A stretch of 64,000 nucleotides of DNA, from contig JBBAVI010000014.1 in the NCBI GenBank assembly GCA_040397785.1, positions 1 through 64,000 of the forward strand, in the 5' to 3' direction. Position numbers and translations under genes: made by a program. Source of the DNA: M3007 sp040397785. GTDB taxonomy: Bacteria; Bacteroidota; Bacteroidia; Chitinophagales; Saprospiraceae. Below the pieces are notes generated by a model. It was not told where the DNA came from. It searched no databases and saw nothing but the letters and a program-made list of their open reading frames with translations. Below are positions 25,201-33,099 of this stretch, one piece after another; the stretch's first letter is position 1, and the number at the start of each line of letters is the position of its first letter.

Positions 25201-27857
25201 CCATGGTAGGCATTGGCCGTTTTATCTAAAAAAATACTTGTGCCAGCGGAGCAAGCGCCACAATCCTGACTGCTCATCGGGTAGTAGGCGAGCAAACCAG
25301 CCTCGTTGCCCAAGAGAGTGCAGTTCTTCTTATCGTTGATTTCGATTGCCGTTCGGGCGATATTCCAGATTCTGATTTCGTCCATGCTACCTTTGAAATT
25401 CAGCCCTCCGCAAACTATATTCCCGATGCTGATTTTTGCCAGGTTGTTAAAGTCCTGGCTGGAAGATACGGTCAAATCCAAAACGCCATCGACGTAAAAA
25501 CGCAGGGTTGTGCCTTTGCGCACGAAGGCGATATGGTGCCAGTTTCCATTTGCCAAAGTGTTGCTTGTACCGACAACATTCAAGTAATTGCTGCAAGTAT
25601 TTGAGGTAGAAAACTCGGCTTTCAGTCGCCCTCCTTCAATGAAAAAATTCCAAAAATTATCGCAGTTACAGATTGGTCTTTTGCCGATGAGTACGCAGTT
25701 GCTGTCAGTTGTTTGCGCCCACATTTCAAGGGTGAAATCGCCGGTGCCGAAGTTGCCAAGGGACGAATCCTGGATTTCAACCTGATCGTCAACGCCGTCA
25801 AGTTGCAAGGCATTGGCCTTTACAATCGGTGTCCCGTTGGTTTCGATGTTGAAATCAGCATTGGAAACATCGAAAAAGATGTTGTCCGCTGCTTCTATTT
25901 TGATCCGGGATTTGTTTGAGCAAATTCCGAAAGGCAGGGTGATGGTTTCCGAGCCGTCGTTTGGCGTGTTTGCCGCCAAATCGTGGGCATAGTAGTAGCC
26001 TCCGTCGAGTGAGAGGCTGATTTTTACAGTTTGGCATTGCACGTTGGCATTGTCCGTATTTGCCACATCCCAGGTAATGGTCTGGCTGCTACCCGCTTGC
26101 CAGGTCACGCAGTCGTTTGGATAAGTGACCAGGAAAGGCCCGGCCGAACCATCGACCTCAAAACTGACTTGCTGGTGCGTTGTACCGCCTCCGCCTGGAT
26201 GGTTGTCACGCACAAACATGCGGTATTTGATGTTGCGGGAGTAGGTTGGAAGGCGTTCGTTTACTGTTGAACTGTTGGATAAAATATTAGAAAGTTGCGG
26301 AATGGTGCGGCGCGGACTGGTTGAAGGATTGAAAATCCGCGCAATCGGCACATTGCCGTCGGCCGGGGTCGGCGGTGTTTGAATGGAGATATTGGACGCG
26401 GTGAAGTCAATATTTCGGATGTTGACTTGCTCCCAAGAGTAACTCAGGTCATCTCCGTCAGCATCGCTTGCAGAGCCAACGAGTTCAAAAGGCGTTGAAA
26501 TGGGGATATAAAAACCGCTCGCAGGCACGCTTGAAGTGGGGATATGATTGCCCGTCTCCAGTGTTTTGTAGCACGTTTGGGCGTTGATGTGATTGGTCAT
26601 TTGTATTTGCGAGTAGACCCCAAAGTAATTTTCATCACCGACAGGCAGGATATTATCTATACCGCAAATGTTCGCATACGACATGATGGTGGTGCCGGAA
26701 CCGTACTCATTGGTGCCGAATTGCCCGTTGTTGGATGGTCCGCAACTGGTCCAGGTATGGTCTGCGTCGAACTGATGTCCTATTTCATGGGCCGTGACCC
26801 GCAGGCTATAAAACGCGCTAAAGTTGAACGCCTTGGCTTCGGTGCAAATTACAGGCTTGGCAGCGGCGCAACAGGCGCCGGTCACAAAGATCAGGCCCAC
26901 ATCAAAACCTTCCTGGCCGATGAGCTGGTTCACAACTGCAATGTTTTCATTGGCCGCTTCGCCACCACCCAACGCCGTGAAAGGGTCGGTTGCAGCGCTT
27001 GTAAAAATGAGATTATCCTCCTTGACAGGCAGGACAAACCGAACGGATAAATCACGCTCGTAAATCACATCCAATTGACCTAAAAACGCAACAACAGCCG
27101 CGAGGGCCTGCGCTTTTGTCGTCCAGCCATAGTCCTCAGCGAGCTTGCCCGGAACCGTCATAGCCAGTCTGAAAACACGCAACACGTCGCCTGTTTCATT
27201 CGGGCCTGCTGGCGCCAGGTTCTTTTTATGTCCGGAATCTGTAGGGGCGATCGAGCCTTCCCACAGGCAGTTGAAGGGGTGTTGAATGGAGGGGTCGTTT
27301 TTCCCCCAATAAGTGAGGTAAATGTTGGCGGAATTTTTCAAGGCTTTACGGATGTACACCTCTTGCCCGAACTGTTGGGAGTTGAAAAACGCGCCAAACT
27401 CATCCGGGCTTACTGACATGCGCCCGCGCGCGAAAGGATCATCTACACCCGTAAGTATATAGGTTTTAATATCTGGGAACTTTGCTGCCAGTTCAGGCTC
27501 CATCAAGGGGCTTTCCCAGATTTTAAATTTCTGAAAACTGCCATCCGGAAGCGGCAAATCAATAATCGTTGTTGTACGACGTATATCGTTGATTTCTTTA
27601 GCAGCAGATAAACCAAGGTTTTGCATAGCTGCTACATCAAGTTGCAGGAGGATGCCTTTTTCCAGGTTTGGTAGATCTGGAGTCAGTTCTGCTTTTGCCG
27701 AACTTTTACCAAGCGGTACCGGCGACCAAACGTTTGTTTGGGCTTGCATAAGCACGGTGCAAAACAAGGCGGTGAGGAGTAGCGCGATTTTTAGGGCGGA
27801 ATGTTTTTGTAAAAACACAGCAAAACCCAAACTTGAAGGCAGGTGGCGGACTTTCAT
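22263..27857 (-). CDS. giant secreted M12B-type zinc metalloprotease with LamG, P and calcium-binding domains, T9SS sorted
   Basis: 1864 residues. The signal peptide (about 1-40) precedes a propeptide-like region; the reprolysin-type catalytic domain carries HEIGHQFDADHTW (about 352-364), the HExxHxxxxxH zinc site, followed by the Met-turn region TTIMSYANIC. Next come fibronectin/PKD-like modules, a LamG lectin-like domain (about 690-870; FTLEMWAQTT), Ig-like modules with repeated 'SYQWYRSSNGG/TYLWQESSDGG', and a second LamG (about 1285-1440; LTISFWVKPDYF). A MopE-like acidic repeat (DCDDQNSAINSNATEICNG, about 1525-1550), a proprotein-convertase P domain (about 1560-1695), a second acidic repeat (about 1730-1760) and a T9SS type A sorting domain (about 1780-1864; FVLYPNPADD) complete it. 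It is an extracellular or surface protease for polymer or prey degradation; the substrate is unknown. It is monocistronic. Confidence 0.92.
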   Translation of the reverse strand: MKVRHLPSSLGFAVFLQKHSALKIALLLTALFCTVLMQAQTNVWSPVPLGKSSAKAELTPDLPNLEKGILLQLDVAAMQNLGLSAAKEINDIRRTTTIIDLPLPDGSFQKFKIWESPLMEPELAAKFPDIKTYILTGVDDPFARGRMSVSPDEFGAFFNSQQFGQEVYIRKALKNSANIYLTYWGKNDPSIQHPFNCLWEGSIAPTDSGHKKNLAPAGPNETGDVLRVFRLAMTVPGKLAEDYGWTTKAQALAAVVAFLGQLDVIYERDLSVRFVLPVKEDNLIFTSAATDPFTALGGGEAANENIAVVNQLIGQEGFDVGLIFVTGACCAAAKPVICTEAKAFNFSAFYSLRVTAHEIGHQFDADHTWTSCGPSNNGQFGTNEYGSGTTIMSYANICGIDNILPVGDENYFGVYSQIQMTNHINAQTCYKTLETGNHIPTSSVPASGFYIPISTPFELVGSASDADGDDLSYSWEQVNIRNIDFTASNISIQTPPTPADGNVPIARIFNPSTSPRRTIPQLSNILSNSSTVNERLPTYSRNIKYRMFVRDNHPGGGGTTHQQVSFEVDGSAGPFLVTYPNDCVTWQAGSSQTITWDVANTDNANVQCQTVKISLSLDGGYYYAHDLAANTPNDGSETITLPFGICSNKSRIKIEAADNIFFDVSNADFNIETNGTPIVKANALQLDGVDDQVEIQDSSLGNFGTGDFTLEMWAQTTDSNCVLIGKRPICNCDNFWNFFIEGGRLKAEFSTSNTCSNYLNVVGTSNTLANGNWHHIAFVRKGTTLRFYVDGVLDLTVSSSQDFNNLAKISIGNIVCGGLNFKGSMDEIRIWNIARTAIEINDKKNCTLLGNEAGLLAYYPMSSQDCGACSAGTSIFLDKTANAYHGLIQNGAYNSLSTANIIDCPNCADGAIAITTNPANQSISIGETATFTVVASGNNLSYQWYRSSNGGSTFAEIDGATENTYSLNVASTTQNGWQFKCFISNGCDLKSTPPATLNSPCLTQVLSAITGPAAPCVDNYFTYFVTPNPNIVSWSWTTPANWSVTNFGNMIFVKPAGTSGTISVTGIDACGIITAAQTFAVEPIVVAITTQPASQTVNQDAAVEYSVGVSNGNGTTTYLWQESSDGGASYSNISGATTATYAIPSAALSLDGRKFRCIVSNNCLIDTSEVAILKVNCSTSGPDMPAAISGGALICANATLTYSIAPVAGADSYIWTLPSGWTGNSTSTSINVTANGAGSILKVKASNNCGNSNDQALSVSINTENCRRGLHFDGMNDYLAVGQNGQALTGDLTISFWVKPDYFNGEQTLIFNGREFIVGLTNRQIRYKHSDDCCGYDNTVDMIFPNNLEPGNWTNVTITRATANRTVSFYLNGNFVQSQTYGDAFAQPGDNTTDLVFGAGKNGSWANFNGSLDEIKIWSAVRSLDELKQDLVCYPSGNEPDLKAYYDFETGQPYGDNLAVTDFSNLASTYGPAAVRNLAMNGTASNVVSSDLPGILFQDLDGDGFGGEKVGCNFTGPAVANSTDCDDQNSAINSNATEICNGIDDDCSGIIDDIPNVLASTDLPVPIPDGQTIISNLTINSPVTNLVDLNVLNLNIFHIWIADLTVKLKSPQGTEVTLLKSICGDQDDMLINFDDEAPANYGTFPCPPTNNGTYKPFEPLSAFDGENPNGTWTLTVIDVYEDGGSLNAWSLGFPSVPSTFYADADGDGYGNASVSIQACTASPGYVNDSTDCDDNNSAIYPNATEISNGLDDDCDGLVDDSTNVSAVNPLFGNMDSGRSSKIQFVLYPNPADDVLNLVFAGNELVAGSVEIYNPIGQRIQTQDIQVSPGKAVVFHTKHFPQGNYFLMFRRADGGVAGGRFIIVK

Positions 27858-28242
27858 ATAACAAGGAGCAGTGGATAATTCGAAATAGGGGTAAATGTCA
27901 GATTTTTAGGTTATTACAAGTTAGGATATCGAAATAATATTTTAAGATTTATGCACGTTGTTTGCGCTATGCGGTGCTTGTTTCACCACAGATTATACAG
28001 ATTTTAAGCGTACATCGTATCTGTGAAAATTCTGGTGCTCCAGTGCGCAGCGCGTGCAAGGGTAGCCACTTGGCGTTTGTAAAGTAATACGGCCATGTCA
28101 AGCCTCTTTGTTTGCGTAAAGGACTTGTTGGTTTTTGCTCGTCTATAAACATTTTGATTGGTGGGAAAACTTTTGTTTCTACTTAAATAGACAGCAAATT
28201 TAAAACAAATTTTGTTAAAATATGGATTTTAACGTATTTTGT
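27858..28242. other. intergenic region upstream of the metalloprotease
   Basis: AT-rich at both ends with no supported gene. The middle (about 27960-28150) carries a fragment of the 'cacagattatacagatttt' type that is common as intergenic filler in Bacteroidota. No clear promoter consensus was found. Confidence 0.5.
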
Positions 28243-28494
28243 TTATTTATTGGGTCCCTTGGAATGATAAACAACATATTTATCCTGCTTAAACCGATTC
28301 AGCAACAATCCCCCTCCGTGATATATTCCTGCTCGCCAAACGAACCAATTTTCCTTTCCCCACGTTTCTAGATAAAAACAGGCCGCAAAACTGCTTTCTT
28401 CCTCATCGAATAGAAGTATAAAATCCTGAATAACCCTATCACCCACACACCAAACCCACCCTTCCAAATCCAAAACCCAATGAAGCATACCCAC
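28243..28494 (-). CDS. possible small protein or gene remnant, tryptophan-rich
   Basis: An 83-residue frame whose last 70 residues look like real protein: a D-L-E-G-W-V-W start, VIQDFILLFDEEESSFAACF, LETWGKENWFVWRAGIYHGG and the end HSKGPNK. No competing plus-strand frame exists over most of it. It overlaps the start of the divergent gene at 28480 by 15 bases, so the true start is probably inside, or the gene has lost its 5' part. No family is recognised. Confidence 0.3.
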   Translation of the reverse strand: MGMLHWVLDLEGWVWCVGDRVIQDFILLFDEEESSFAACFYLETWGKENWFVWRAGIYHGGGLLLNRFKQDKYVVYHSKGPNK

Positions 28495-29028
28495 ATCCCA
28501 ATCCTACTAGCATGCTGCCTCCTATCCAGCCTTCCCGCAAAAAGCCAGCAAACGATTGATCTCAAGCGTATTGCACAAATCAACGCCAATGTCGAAATCG
28601 AATTACCAGCCGAAGAAAAAAACTGGATGAGCGATCGGCAAAGGATAGATGACTACGAGCTGGAGTTCCGTCGGGATACTTTTCGCGTAAAACGAGCTAC
28701 ATGTTATTTAATGAACGATTTGGAGGAGGCTGACATGGCAAACTTTATAGCCGTTCATGAGAATGCGGCTTCGCGTTATGCGGAATTGATCGATAAATAT
28801 GATGCCTTGATTCGGACTTGCCGGTATAAAAAGTTCATAAAAGCATATATACGGTCGCAAAAATCATGGATTGCGTATCAAGAACAAACATTGGCTTTGT
28901 TTGGGAAGCCTGGCGAAGAAAACTATGAATTGGCGACCAGACGTATGCAAATGAACATCAACCGTTTGGAAGAAATTTATTATCTGTACTCGGAATTGGT
29001 CTTTGAAGGGGGGATTCGCAGCAATTAG
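28480..29028 (+). CDS. exported small protein, LprI/DUF1311-like
   Basis: 182 residues with signal peptide about 1-22 (LPAKSQ). The mature part is alpha-helical, with YAELIDKYDALIRTCRYKKF and SQKSWIAYQEQTLALFG (about 127-143), which recalls the 'L..aQ..Wi.yR' core of LprI/DUF1311 lysozyme-inhibitor-like proteins. The family's paired cysteines are not in their usual places, so the assignment is tentative. It is followed after 7 bases by the DUF3841 gene. Confidence 0.55.
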   Translation: MKHTHIPILLACCLLSSLPAKSQQTIDLKRIAQINANVEIELPAEEKNWMSDRQRIDDYELEFRRDTFRVKRATCYLMNDLEEADMANFIAVHENAASRYAELIDKYDALIRTCRYKKFIKAYIRSQKSWIAYQEQTLALFGKPGEENYELATRRMQMNINRLEEIYYLYSELVFEGGIRSN

Positions 29029-29035
29029 TCATCCC

Positions 29036-29644
29036 ATGCGCCTCTGGACCTACCAACACCCCCGCGTGCTACACGCCCTTCAGCAAGGGGTGCAATATCA
29101 TGTTCGCTGGGAACACGTGCCCAACCAACGCTGGCAACATGCCTTCCGCTGGATGGTCGAACACATGCAAGGCAGCTTTATCCAAATGGGATTGTTTGCA
29201 CCGGTGTGGGCCTGGCATTCGGTAAAACGCCTGGGAGGTAAGCCGGATTGGGATTGCGCCTATGCCTTGTTGACCGATTTTCAACTGATGGATGGCATCG
29301 ATTTAATCGAATTGGAAGTGCCGGATCATTTGGTGCTGCTTTCTAATTACGGTCCATGGAATAAGGTACTGAATTGCTTTATCGATGGCGACATACCAAG
29401 GCCGGAAGATGAAACGGATTGTTTTGCGGTAAACCTAAAGCCGAAGCGTGGGCGGCCATCGCATTATTATCCGGATATTCAGGCTTGTTTGCCTTATCTG
29501 GATCCTGATTGGCTAATTGCTTCGGAAGCATTGGATACAGCAAAAATGCTGGAAGAAAGGCGTACTCCCGCTTTAACCAGCAACGCAGCAGGCGCAAAAC
29601 TGCCAAAACTCACCAAACGAAGCAGCGCGTTTCGGAAGGAATGA
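29036..29644 (+). CDS. DUF3841 family protein
   Basis: 202 residues from ATG 29036; a TTG at 29003 would overlap the previous gene and adds nothing family-like. The opening MRLWTYQHPRVLHALQQGV and the segments HAFRWMVEHMQ, PVWAWHSV, DFQLMDGIDLIELEVPDHLVL and SNYGPWNKVLN match the DUF3841 pattern. The family is short, cytoplasmic and uncharacterised. The last 50 residues, including the lysine-rich LPKLTKRSSAFRKE, are encoded opposite the end of a methyltransferase gene and are probably a late extension. It probably shares a transcript with the exported protein before it. Confidence 0.75.
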   Translation: MRLWTYQHPRVLHALQQGVQYHVRWEHVPNQRWQHAFRWMVEHMQGSFIQMGLFAPVWAWHSVKRLGGKPDWDCAYALLTDFQLMDGIDLIELEVPDHLVLLSNYGPWNKVLNCFIDGDIPRPEDETDCFAVNLKPKRGRPSHYYPDIQACLPYLDPDWLIASEALDTAKMLEERRTPALTSNAAGAKLPKLTKRSSAFRKE

Positions 29645-30327
29645 GCAATCACAGTCACATCCGTCATACCCGCTTGCCAAAAATACGCGGCATATTCGTC
29701 CAATTTTTCGATGTCGCCGATAAGGATATGTCCGTTGGGCTTGAGTACGCGCATCATTTCGTCTAAAGCCTTTTCGCGGTCACTTTGCAAAGGCAGATTG
29801 TGTAATACCCAATTGGACAAAATCACTTCAAAATGTTGGTCAGGAAAGGGGAGTGCGCGCATGTCCGCCGTATGCACTGCGATTTTGTCGGAAACGCCTT
29901 CGATGGCGGCATTGGCAAGGGTTGCTTCGAAATGGTTGTCGGCTTGGTCTTTTTGTAGCCAAAGGTCGATGCCCGTTGCGGTGCCCGTGGTGAGGCGTTT
30001 GGCCGCTAAAATGAGCATCAATCCGCGTCCACAGCCCACATCCAGCACTTGTTCGGTACCAGTCCAGGGGATACGATTCAGTTGGTCGGCTGCGTCTTTT
30101 AATTTCATGATTTTGCTGCCATAGAGCATAAGTACGCCCATGCCCAATAAATAAAATGCGATGAAACCCAGGATGATTTTCAGGATATAGCCTGCCGTCG
30201 ATCCTAGAAAAGGCATGTAAAAGAGCGCATTCCAAATTGCCAGGGCGATGCTGCCACCTAGGAAGAAAAAACGAAAAAGGCCCGGCGCATCGATGCCGTA
30301 ATTCGGGCGTGTTGAGTTGGTTTGCAT
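29494..30327 (-). CDS. membrane-anchored SAM-dependent methyltransferase
   Basis: 277 residues. Two hydrophobic helices (about 16-35 and 42-66, GYILKIILGFIAFYLLGMGV) anchor the N-terminus. A class I methyltransferase fold follows: motif I VLDVGCGRGLML (about 94-105), GIDLW acidic loop, motif II-like TADMRALPFPDQHFEVILSN and MMRVLKPNGHILIGD. The product looks like a small-molecule or lipid methyltransferase of the UbiE/cyclopropane-related group at the membrane. The C-terminal 25 residues (VRLSSSIFAVSNASEAISQ) overlap the opposite gene and look non-conserved. Substrate unknown. Confidence 0.85.
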   Translation of the reverse strand: MQTNSTRPNYGIDAPGLFRFFFLGGSIALAIWNALFYMPFLGSTAGYILKIILGFIAFYLLGMGVLMLYGSKIMKLKDAADQLNRIPWTGTEQVLDVGCGRGLMLILAAKRLTTGTATGIDLWLQKDQADNHFEATLANAAIEGVSDKIAVHTADMRALPFPDQHFEVILSNWVLHNLPLQSDREKALDEMMRVLKPNGHILIGDIEKLDEYAAYFWQAGMTDVTVIAHSFRNALLRLVSFGSFAPAALLVKAGVRLSSSIFAVSNASEAISQSGSR

Positions 30328-30432
30328 CCGTAATTTTTCAAATTTAATACCTGAATCTGAAAATGGTTCAGGTCAATAGTAGATTTAAACTTTTTTTTAA
30401 ATCCGGCATTTTATCAAAAAAAACATTCCGCC

Positions 30433-31047
30433 ATGACACCCAACGCAACAACCCGGCTCGCACAATCCGATCCGGTGCTTGAAAAAATCATTGCTACCAT
30501 TCCGCCACCTCGGTTTGAAAGCACAAAAGATGTTTTTTTCGATTTGATGAGTTGTATTTTGGAGCAACAAATTCATTATCGGAGCACCAAAAAAATCTTT
30601 CAAAAGATGTTGGAACGCGCGTCGTTGAGCACTTTGACGCTTGAAAATTTTGAGGTGTTTGAAAAAGCGGTTTTCCCAACAGCCAATTTATCGGCCAGTA
30701 AATTTGAAACGGTGGAGCGTATGCTGGCGTTTTTCAACACCCAGACGATCAACTGGAACCTGCTTTCGGATGCGGAAGTGATCGAACAATTATCGGGCAT
30801 CAAAGGCGTTGGAAAATGGACGATTGATATGATTTTGTTATACACTTTGCAGCGCCCCGATATTTTTCCCTACGATGATTTTCACCTGAAAGAAATTATG
30901 GTCAAATTGTACAGATTGAACCCGGCATCGCGCTTAAAAGCACAAATGCTGGAGGTTGCCGGGGCTTGGGCGGGTGATCGTTCGTTGGCGGTACTTTATT
31001 TGTTGGATTGGAAGGCGCGGTTAAAAAAAGGAGATTTAAACGGTTGA
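30433..31047 (+). CDS. DNA-3-methyladenine glycosylase, AlkA/HhH-GPD type
   Basis: 204 residues. HhH-GPD fold: helix-hairpin-helix IKGVGKWTIDMILLY (about 122-136) and catalytic aspartate in FPYDDFHLKE (D149), as in AlkA-type base excision enzymes that remove alkylated bases. LEQQIHYRSTKKIF near 42-55 is the usual DNA-intercalating region. It lacks the N-terminal beta domain of E. coli AlkA, as in short family II members. Its last 20 codons (from GDRSLAVLYLLDWKARLKKG) are copied about 1.6 kb downstream at 32592-32657. Confidence 0.9.
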   Translation: MTPNATTRLAQSDPVLEKIIATIPPPRFESTKDVFFDLMSCILEQQIHYRSTKKIFQKMLERASLSTLTLENFEVFEKAVFPTANLSASKFETVERMLAFFNTQTINWNLLSDAEVIEQLSGIKGVGKWTIDMILLYTLQRPDIFPYDDFHLKEIMVKLYRLNPASRLKAQMLEVAGAWAGDRSLAVLYLLDWKARLKKGDLNG

Positions 31048-31114
31048 TTGTCTCAAATAAGAAGACGAAATGTTGGTTTTATGGCTCCAAGCCCCAACTG
31101 GGCGATTTAAGCTA

Positions 31115-31136
31115 GCCACGGGTGTAAGCCCATGGC
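31115..31136. repeat. REP-like hairpin
   Basis: GCCACGGG-tgtaag-CCCATGGC: 8-bp arms with one mismatch, in a 380-base gap between alkA and the RhuM-Fic gene. It resembles the 'GCCACGGG...' REP-type palindromes of Bacteroidota. The remainder of the gap holds no gene that can be supported. Confidence 0.5.
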
Positions 31137-31359
31137 TGCGGTGGTCATTAAATTATTATCGGATACGATTTATTTCGTTTTACCTTTTTTTGTCTGCTCC
31201 CGCAGGCTTGGGTGACTTACATTACAATTCCCTCAGCCACGTCTACCTTCTTTACAGAACATCCACATATACAACATGTTAGGTGCTGCGTGGCAATTAT
31301 ATAAAAGAGAAGGAGCTGACTATTCTTTAGAAAATTTACAAACAAAAAAATAATACAAT

Positions 31360-31393
31360 TTGTTTTAAAAAATAATTTTACCGCTTAACTTTG
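31360..31393 (+). promoter_or_regulatory. probable promoter of the RhuM-Fic gene
   Basis: TTG (31360-31362) and TAACTTTG (31386-31393) match the Bacteroidota consensus with a long 23-base spacer. The ATG is 34 bases further on. Confidence 0.5.
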
Positions 31394-31426
31394 CAGCGAA
31401 AAATAACCACTAAAAAAGTAATCGCA

Positions 31427-32383
31427 ATGGAGAATCAAATTGAGATTTATCAAGGTTCTAATGGGGGGCAAATTGAGGTTAGGCTATCAAATCAAACCGT
31501 TTGGTTAGATGCTCATCTGATCGCAAAGTTGTTTTCCGTACAAAGACCAGCAATCATCAAGCATATACAAAATATTTATAAATCAAACGAACTTGATGAA
31601 AAATCAACCTGTTCCATTTTGGAACAGGTTGCAAATGATGGGAAATTAAGGAAAATGAACTTGTACAACTTGGACATGATCATTTCAGTTGGATACAGGG
31701 TTAACTCCGTTCAGGCAACCCAATTTCGCCAATGGACTACGCAACGGCTCAAGGAATACCTCGTGCAAGGCTACGCCATCAATGAAAAACGCCTGGCCGA
31801 GAAACAAATGCAGGTTGAAACCCTCAAAACTGGTATTCGCATATTAAGTCGAGCCATCGAGGAACAAGTCGATACAGGAGAAAGCGAAACCTTAAAGTTA
31901 TTTGCTGAAGGGTTGGAGATCTTGGATGATTACGACCACGAAACCCTGGATACCAAGGGGAAAACCATCAGGGAAGCCATTTTGCCTCCCGTGGAAGAAT
32001 ATCTTGAAGTAGTAAAAAGTATGAAATCTGACTTCTCATCCGATGTATTTGCCAAACCTAAAGACCAAAGTTTTGAAAGTTCCGTGGCACAAATCGGGCA
32101 AAGTTTCGGCGGTGTTGAACTTTATCCAAGTATCGAGGAAAAGGCCGCTACTTTACTCTATTTAATTGTAAAAAACCATAGTTTTATCGACGGGAACAAA
32201 CGCATTGGGGCGGCTTGCTTTGTTTACTTTTTGTCGAAAAACAGGTTGTTATTCAATGAATTACAACAAACGATTATCAGCAATAAAGCATTGGCCGCAC
32301 TCACTTTGCTGGTAGCTTCCAGCCAGTCCGAAGAAATGGCAGCAGTGAAAAATTTAATTATAAGTATGCTTAACAGGCGTTAA
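31427..32383 (+). CDS. RhuM-family protein with C-terminal Fic/DOC domain
   Basis: 318 residues from ATG 31427; the frame continues up to a TTG at 31391 within the promoter. The N-terminal RhuM ('virulence RhuM') domain (about 1-120) shows VWLDAHLIAKLFSVQRPAI, GKLRKMNLYNLDMIISVGYR and FRQWTTQRLKEYL. The C-terminal Fic domain (about 200-318) has the core HSFIDGNKRIGA (251-262), which contains the HxFx(D/E)GNxR motif that binds ATP and adenylylates target hydroxyls. Such proteins are mobile, toxin-like accessory genes; no inhibitory (S/T)xxxE(G/N) motif is obvious, so regulation is unclear. It is followed by remnants of an excisionase/antitoxin-like gene and of alkA. Confidence 0.92.
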   Translation: MENQIEIYQGSNGGQIEVRLSNQTVWLDAHLIAKLFSVQRPAIIKHIQNIYKSNELDEKSTCSILEQVANDGKLRKMNLYNLDMIISVGYRVNSVQATQFRQWTTQRLKEYLVQGYAINEKRLAEKQMQVETLKTGIRILSRAIEEQVDTGESETLKLFAEGLEILDDYDHETLDTKGKTIREAILPPVEEYLEVVKSMKSDFSSDVFAKPKDQSFESSVAQIGQSFGGVELYPSIEEKAATLLYLIVKNHSFIDGNKRIGAACFVYFLSKNRLLFNELQQTIISNKALAALTLLVASSQSEEMAAVKNLIISMLNRR

Positions 32384-32393
32384 AAGCATTTTC

Positions 32394-32590
32394 GTATGTA
32401 AAAAATCCTTGCCTTTGGGCGTCAAAATCAAGGTGCGGGAGTCCGGCGAGTTTATCCTGATGCCCCAAAATGCCTTGAAACTCCTTTCGGCCATTCTTCA
32501 AAATATGGCTGCGGGGGAATCTATTTCCATCATTTTTCAGACGCGGGAATAAGTACCCAACAGGCAGCCGATTTGCAAATATTCTTGCAG
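32394..32590 (+). pseudogene. frameshifted HTH antitoxin/excisionase-like remnant
   Basis: From about 32421 one frame reads VKIKVRESGEFILMPQNALK, then LLSAILQNMAAGESI and the end IIFQTRE before TAA (32550). In the adjacent frame the sequence resumes as GISTQQAADLQIF (from 32546). This is the usual order in short excisionase-family antitoxins, in which a beta-hairpin part is followed by an HTH beginning 'STQQAADLLNVS'. One frameshift and loss of the HTH leave it broken. No start codon is seen upstream. Confidence 0.55.
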
Positions 32591-32591
32591 A

Positions 32592-32657
32592 GGTGATCTT
32601 TCCTTGGCGGTGCTTTATTGGTTGGAATGGAAAACGCGGTTGAAAAAAGGAAAATAG
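32592..32657 (+). pseudogene. copy of the alkA 3' end
   Basis: Translates to GDLSLAVLYWLEWKTRLKKG + K + stop, against GDRSLAVLYLLDWKARLKKG in the intact glycosylase. DNA identity over 60 bases is high (about 8 mismatches with 30973-31032). No other glycosylase sequence precedes it. It follows the frameshifted antitoxin-like remnant directly. Confidence 0.75.
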
Positions 32658-32722
32658 CATGGGATTATTCCATTTTCAAGAAAAACGCTCACCTTTGTTA
32701 TGATTACTTTAAAATAGAGGCA

Positions 32723-32989
32723 ATGGAAATCATCGAAAATATAAGTCTAACTTGGGATGAAATTAAAATTCAGTATCCGGATGAATGGGTTGTTTTAGGT
32801 GATCCAATCTTTGACGGTATGCAAATCGTAAAAGGGACTGTTTTGGCACATCACCAAGATAAACGTGTAGCGAGTATCGAAGGTGGCGAACGGCGGGAGG
32901 GTTTTGTTAAATTCACCTTGGCCTTTACCGGACAACTTAAATCAAATTATCATATCGGTCTATTAAGAACTGTTAAATCGCCACTTTGA
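32723..32989 (+). CDS. hypothetical protein, 88 aa
   Basis: 88 residues from ATG 32723; the open frame reaches back to 32618, but that part overlaps the alkA-tail remnant. It has WDEIKIQYPDEWVVLGDPIF, VKGTVLAHHQDKRVASIE and LAFTGQLKSNYHIGLLR. It is compact, soluble and probably a small beta-rich domain of a kind seen next to toxin-like or PIN/retroviral-protease genes in Bacteroidota, but I do not recognise a named family. It stands alone within the accessory zone. Confidence 0.6.
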   Translation: MEIIENISLTWDEIKIQYPDEWVVLGDPIFDGMQIVKGTVLAHHQDKRVASIEGGERREGFVKFTLAFTGQLKSNYHIGLLRTVKSPL

Positions 32990-33067
32990 AAACAACTTAC
33001 CCTTTCGAATGGCTACACGATGATGGATGATTTATTCGCTTTAGTGTAATTCGATTTAACTCAAACC

Positions 33068-33080
33068 GAGATGTCACCTC
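33068..33080. repeat. GAGGTG/CACCTC-type palindrome, imperfect copy
   Basis: GAGATGTCACCTC, one mismatch from a perfect 6-bp inverted repeat, 20 bases before the DUF3472 gene. A perfect copy in a similar context is at 41236-41248. Confidence 0.5.
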
Positions 33081-33099
33081 TAAAATTACTTTTACCTAA

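Noticed and set aside
27967..28152. 61-codon minus frame with SPLRKQRGLTWPYYFTNAKW
   Set aside because: It lies in an intergenic filler of a type repeated in Bacteroidota genomes and has no gene context.
31070..31282. 70-codon frame between alkA and RhuM-Fic
   Set aside because: It covers a REP-like hairpin, has irregular composition and no homology-like pattern.
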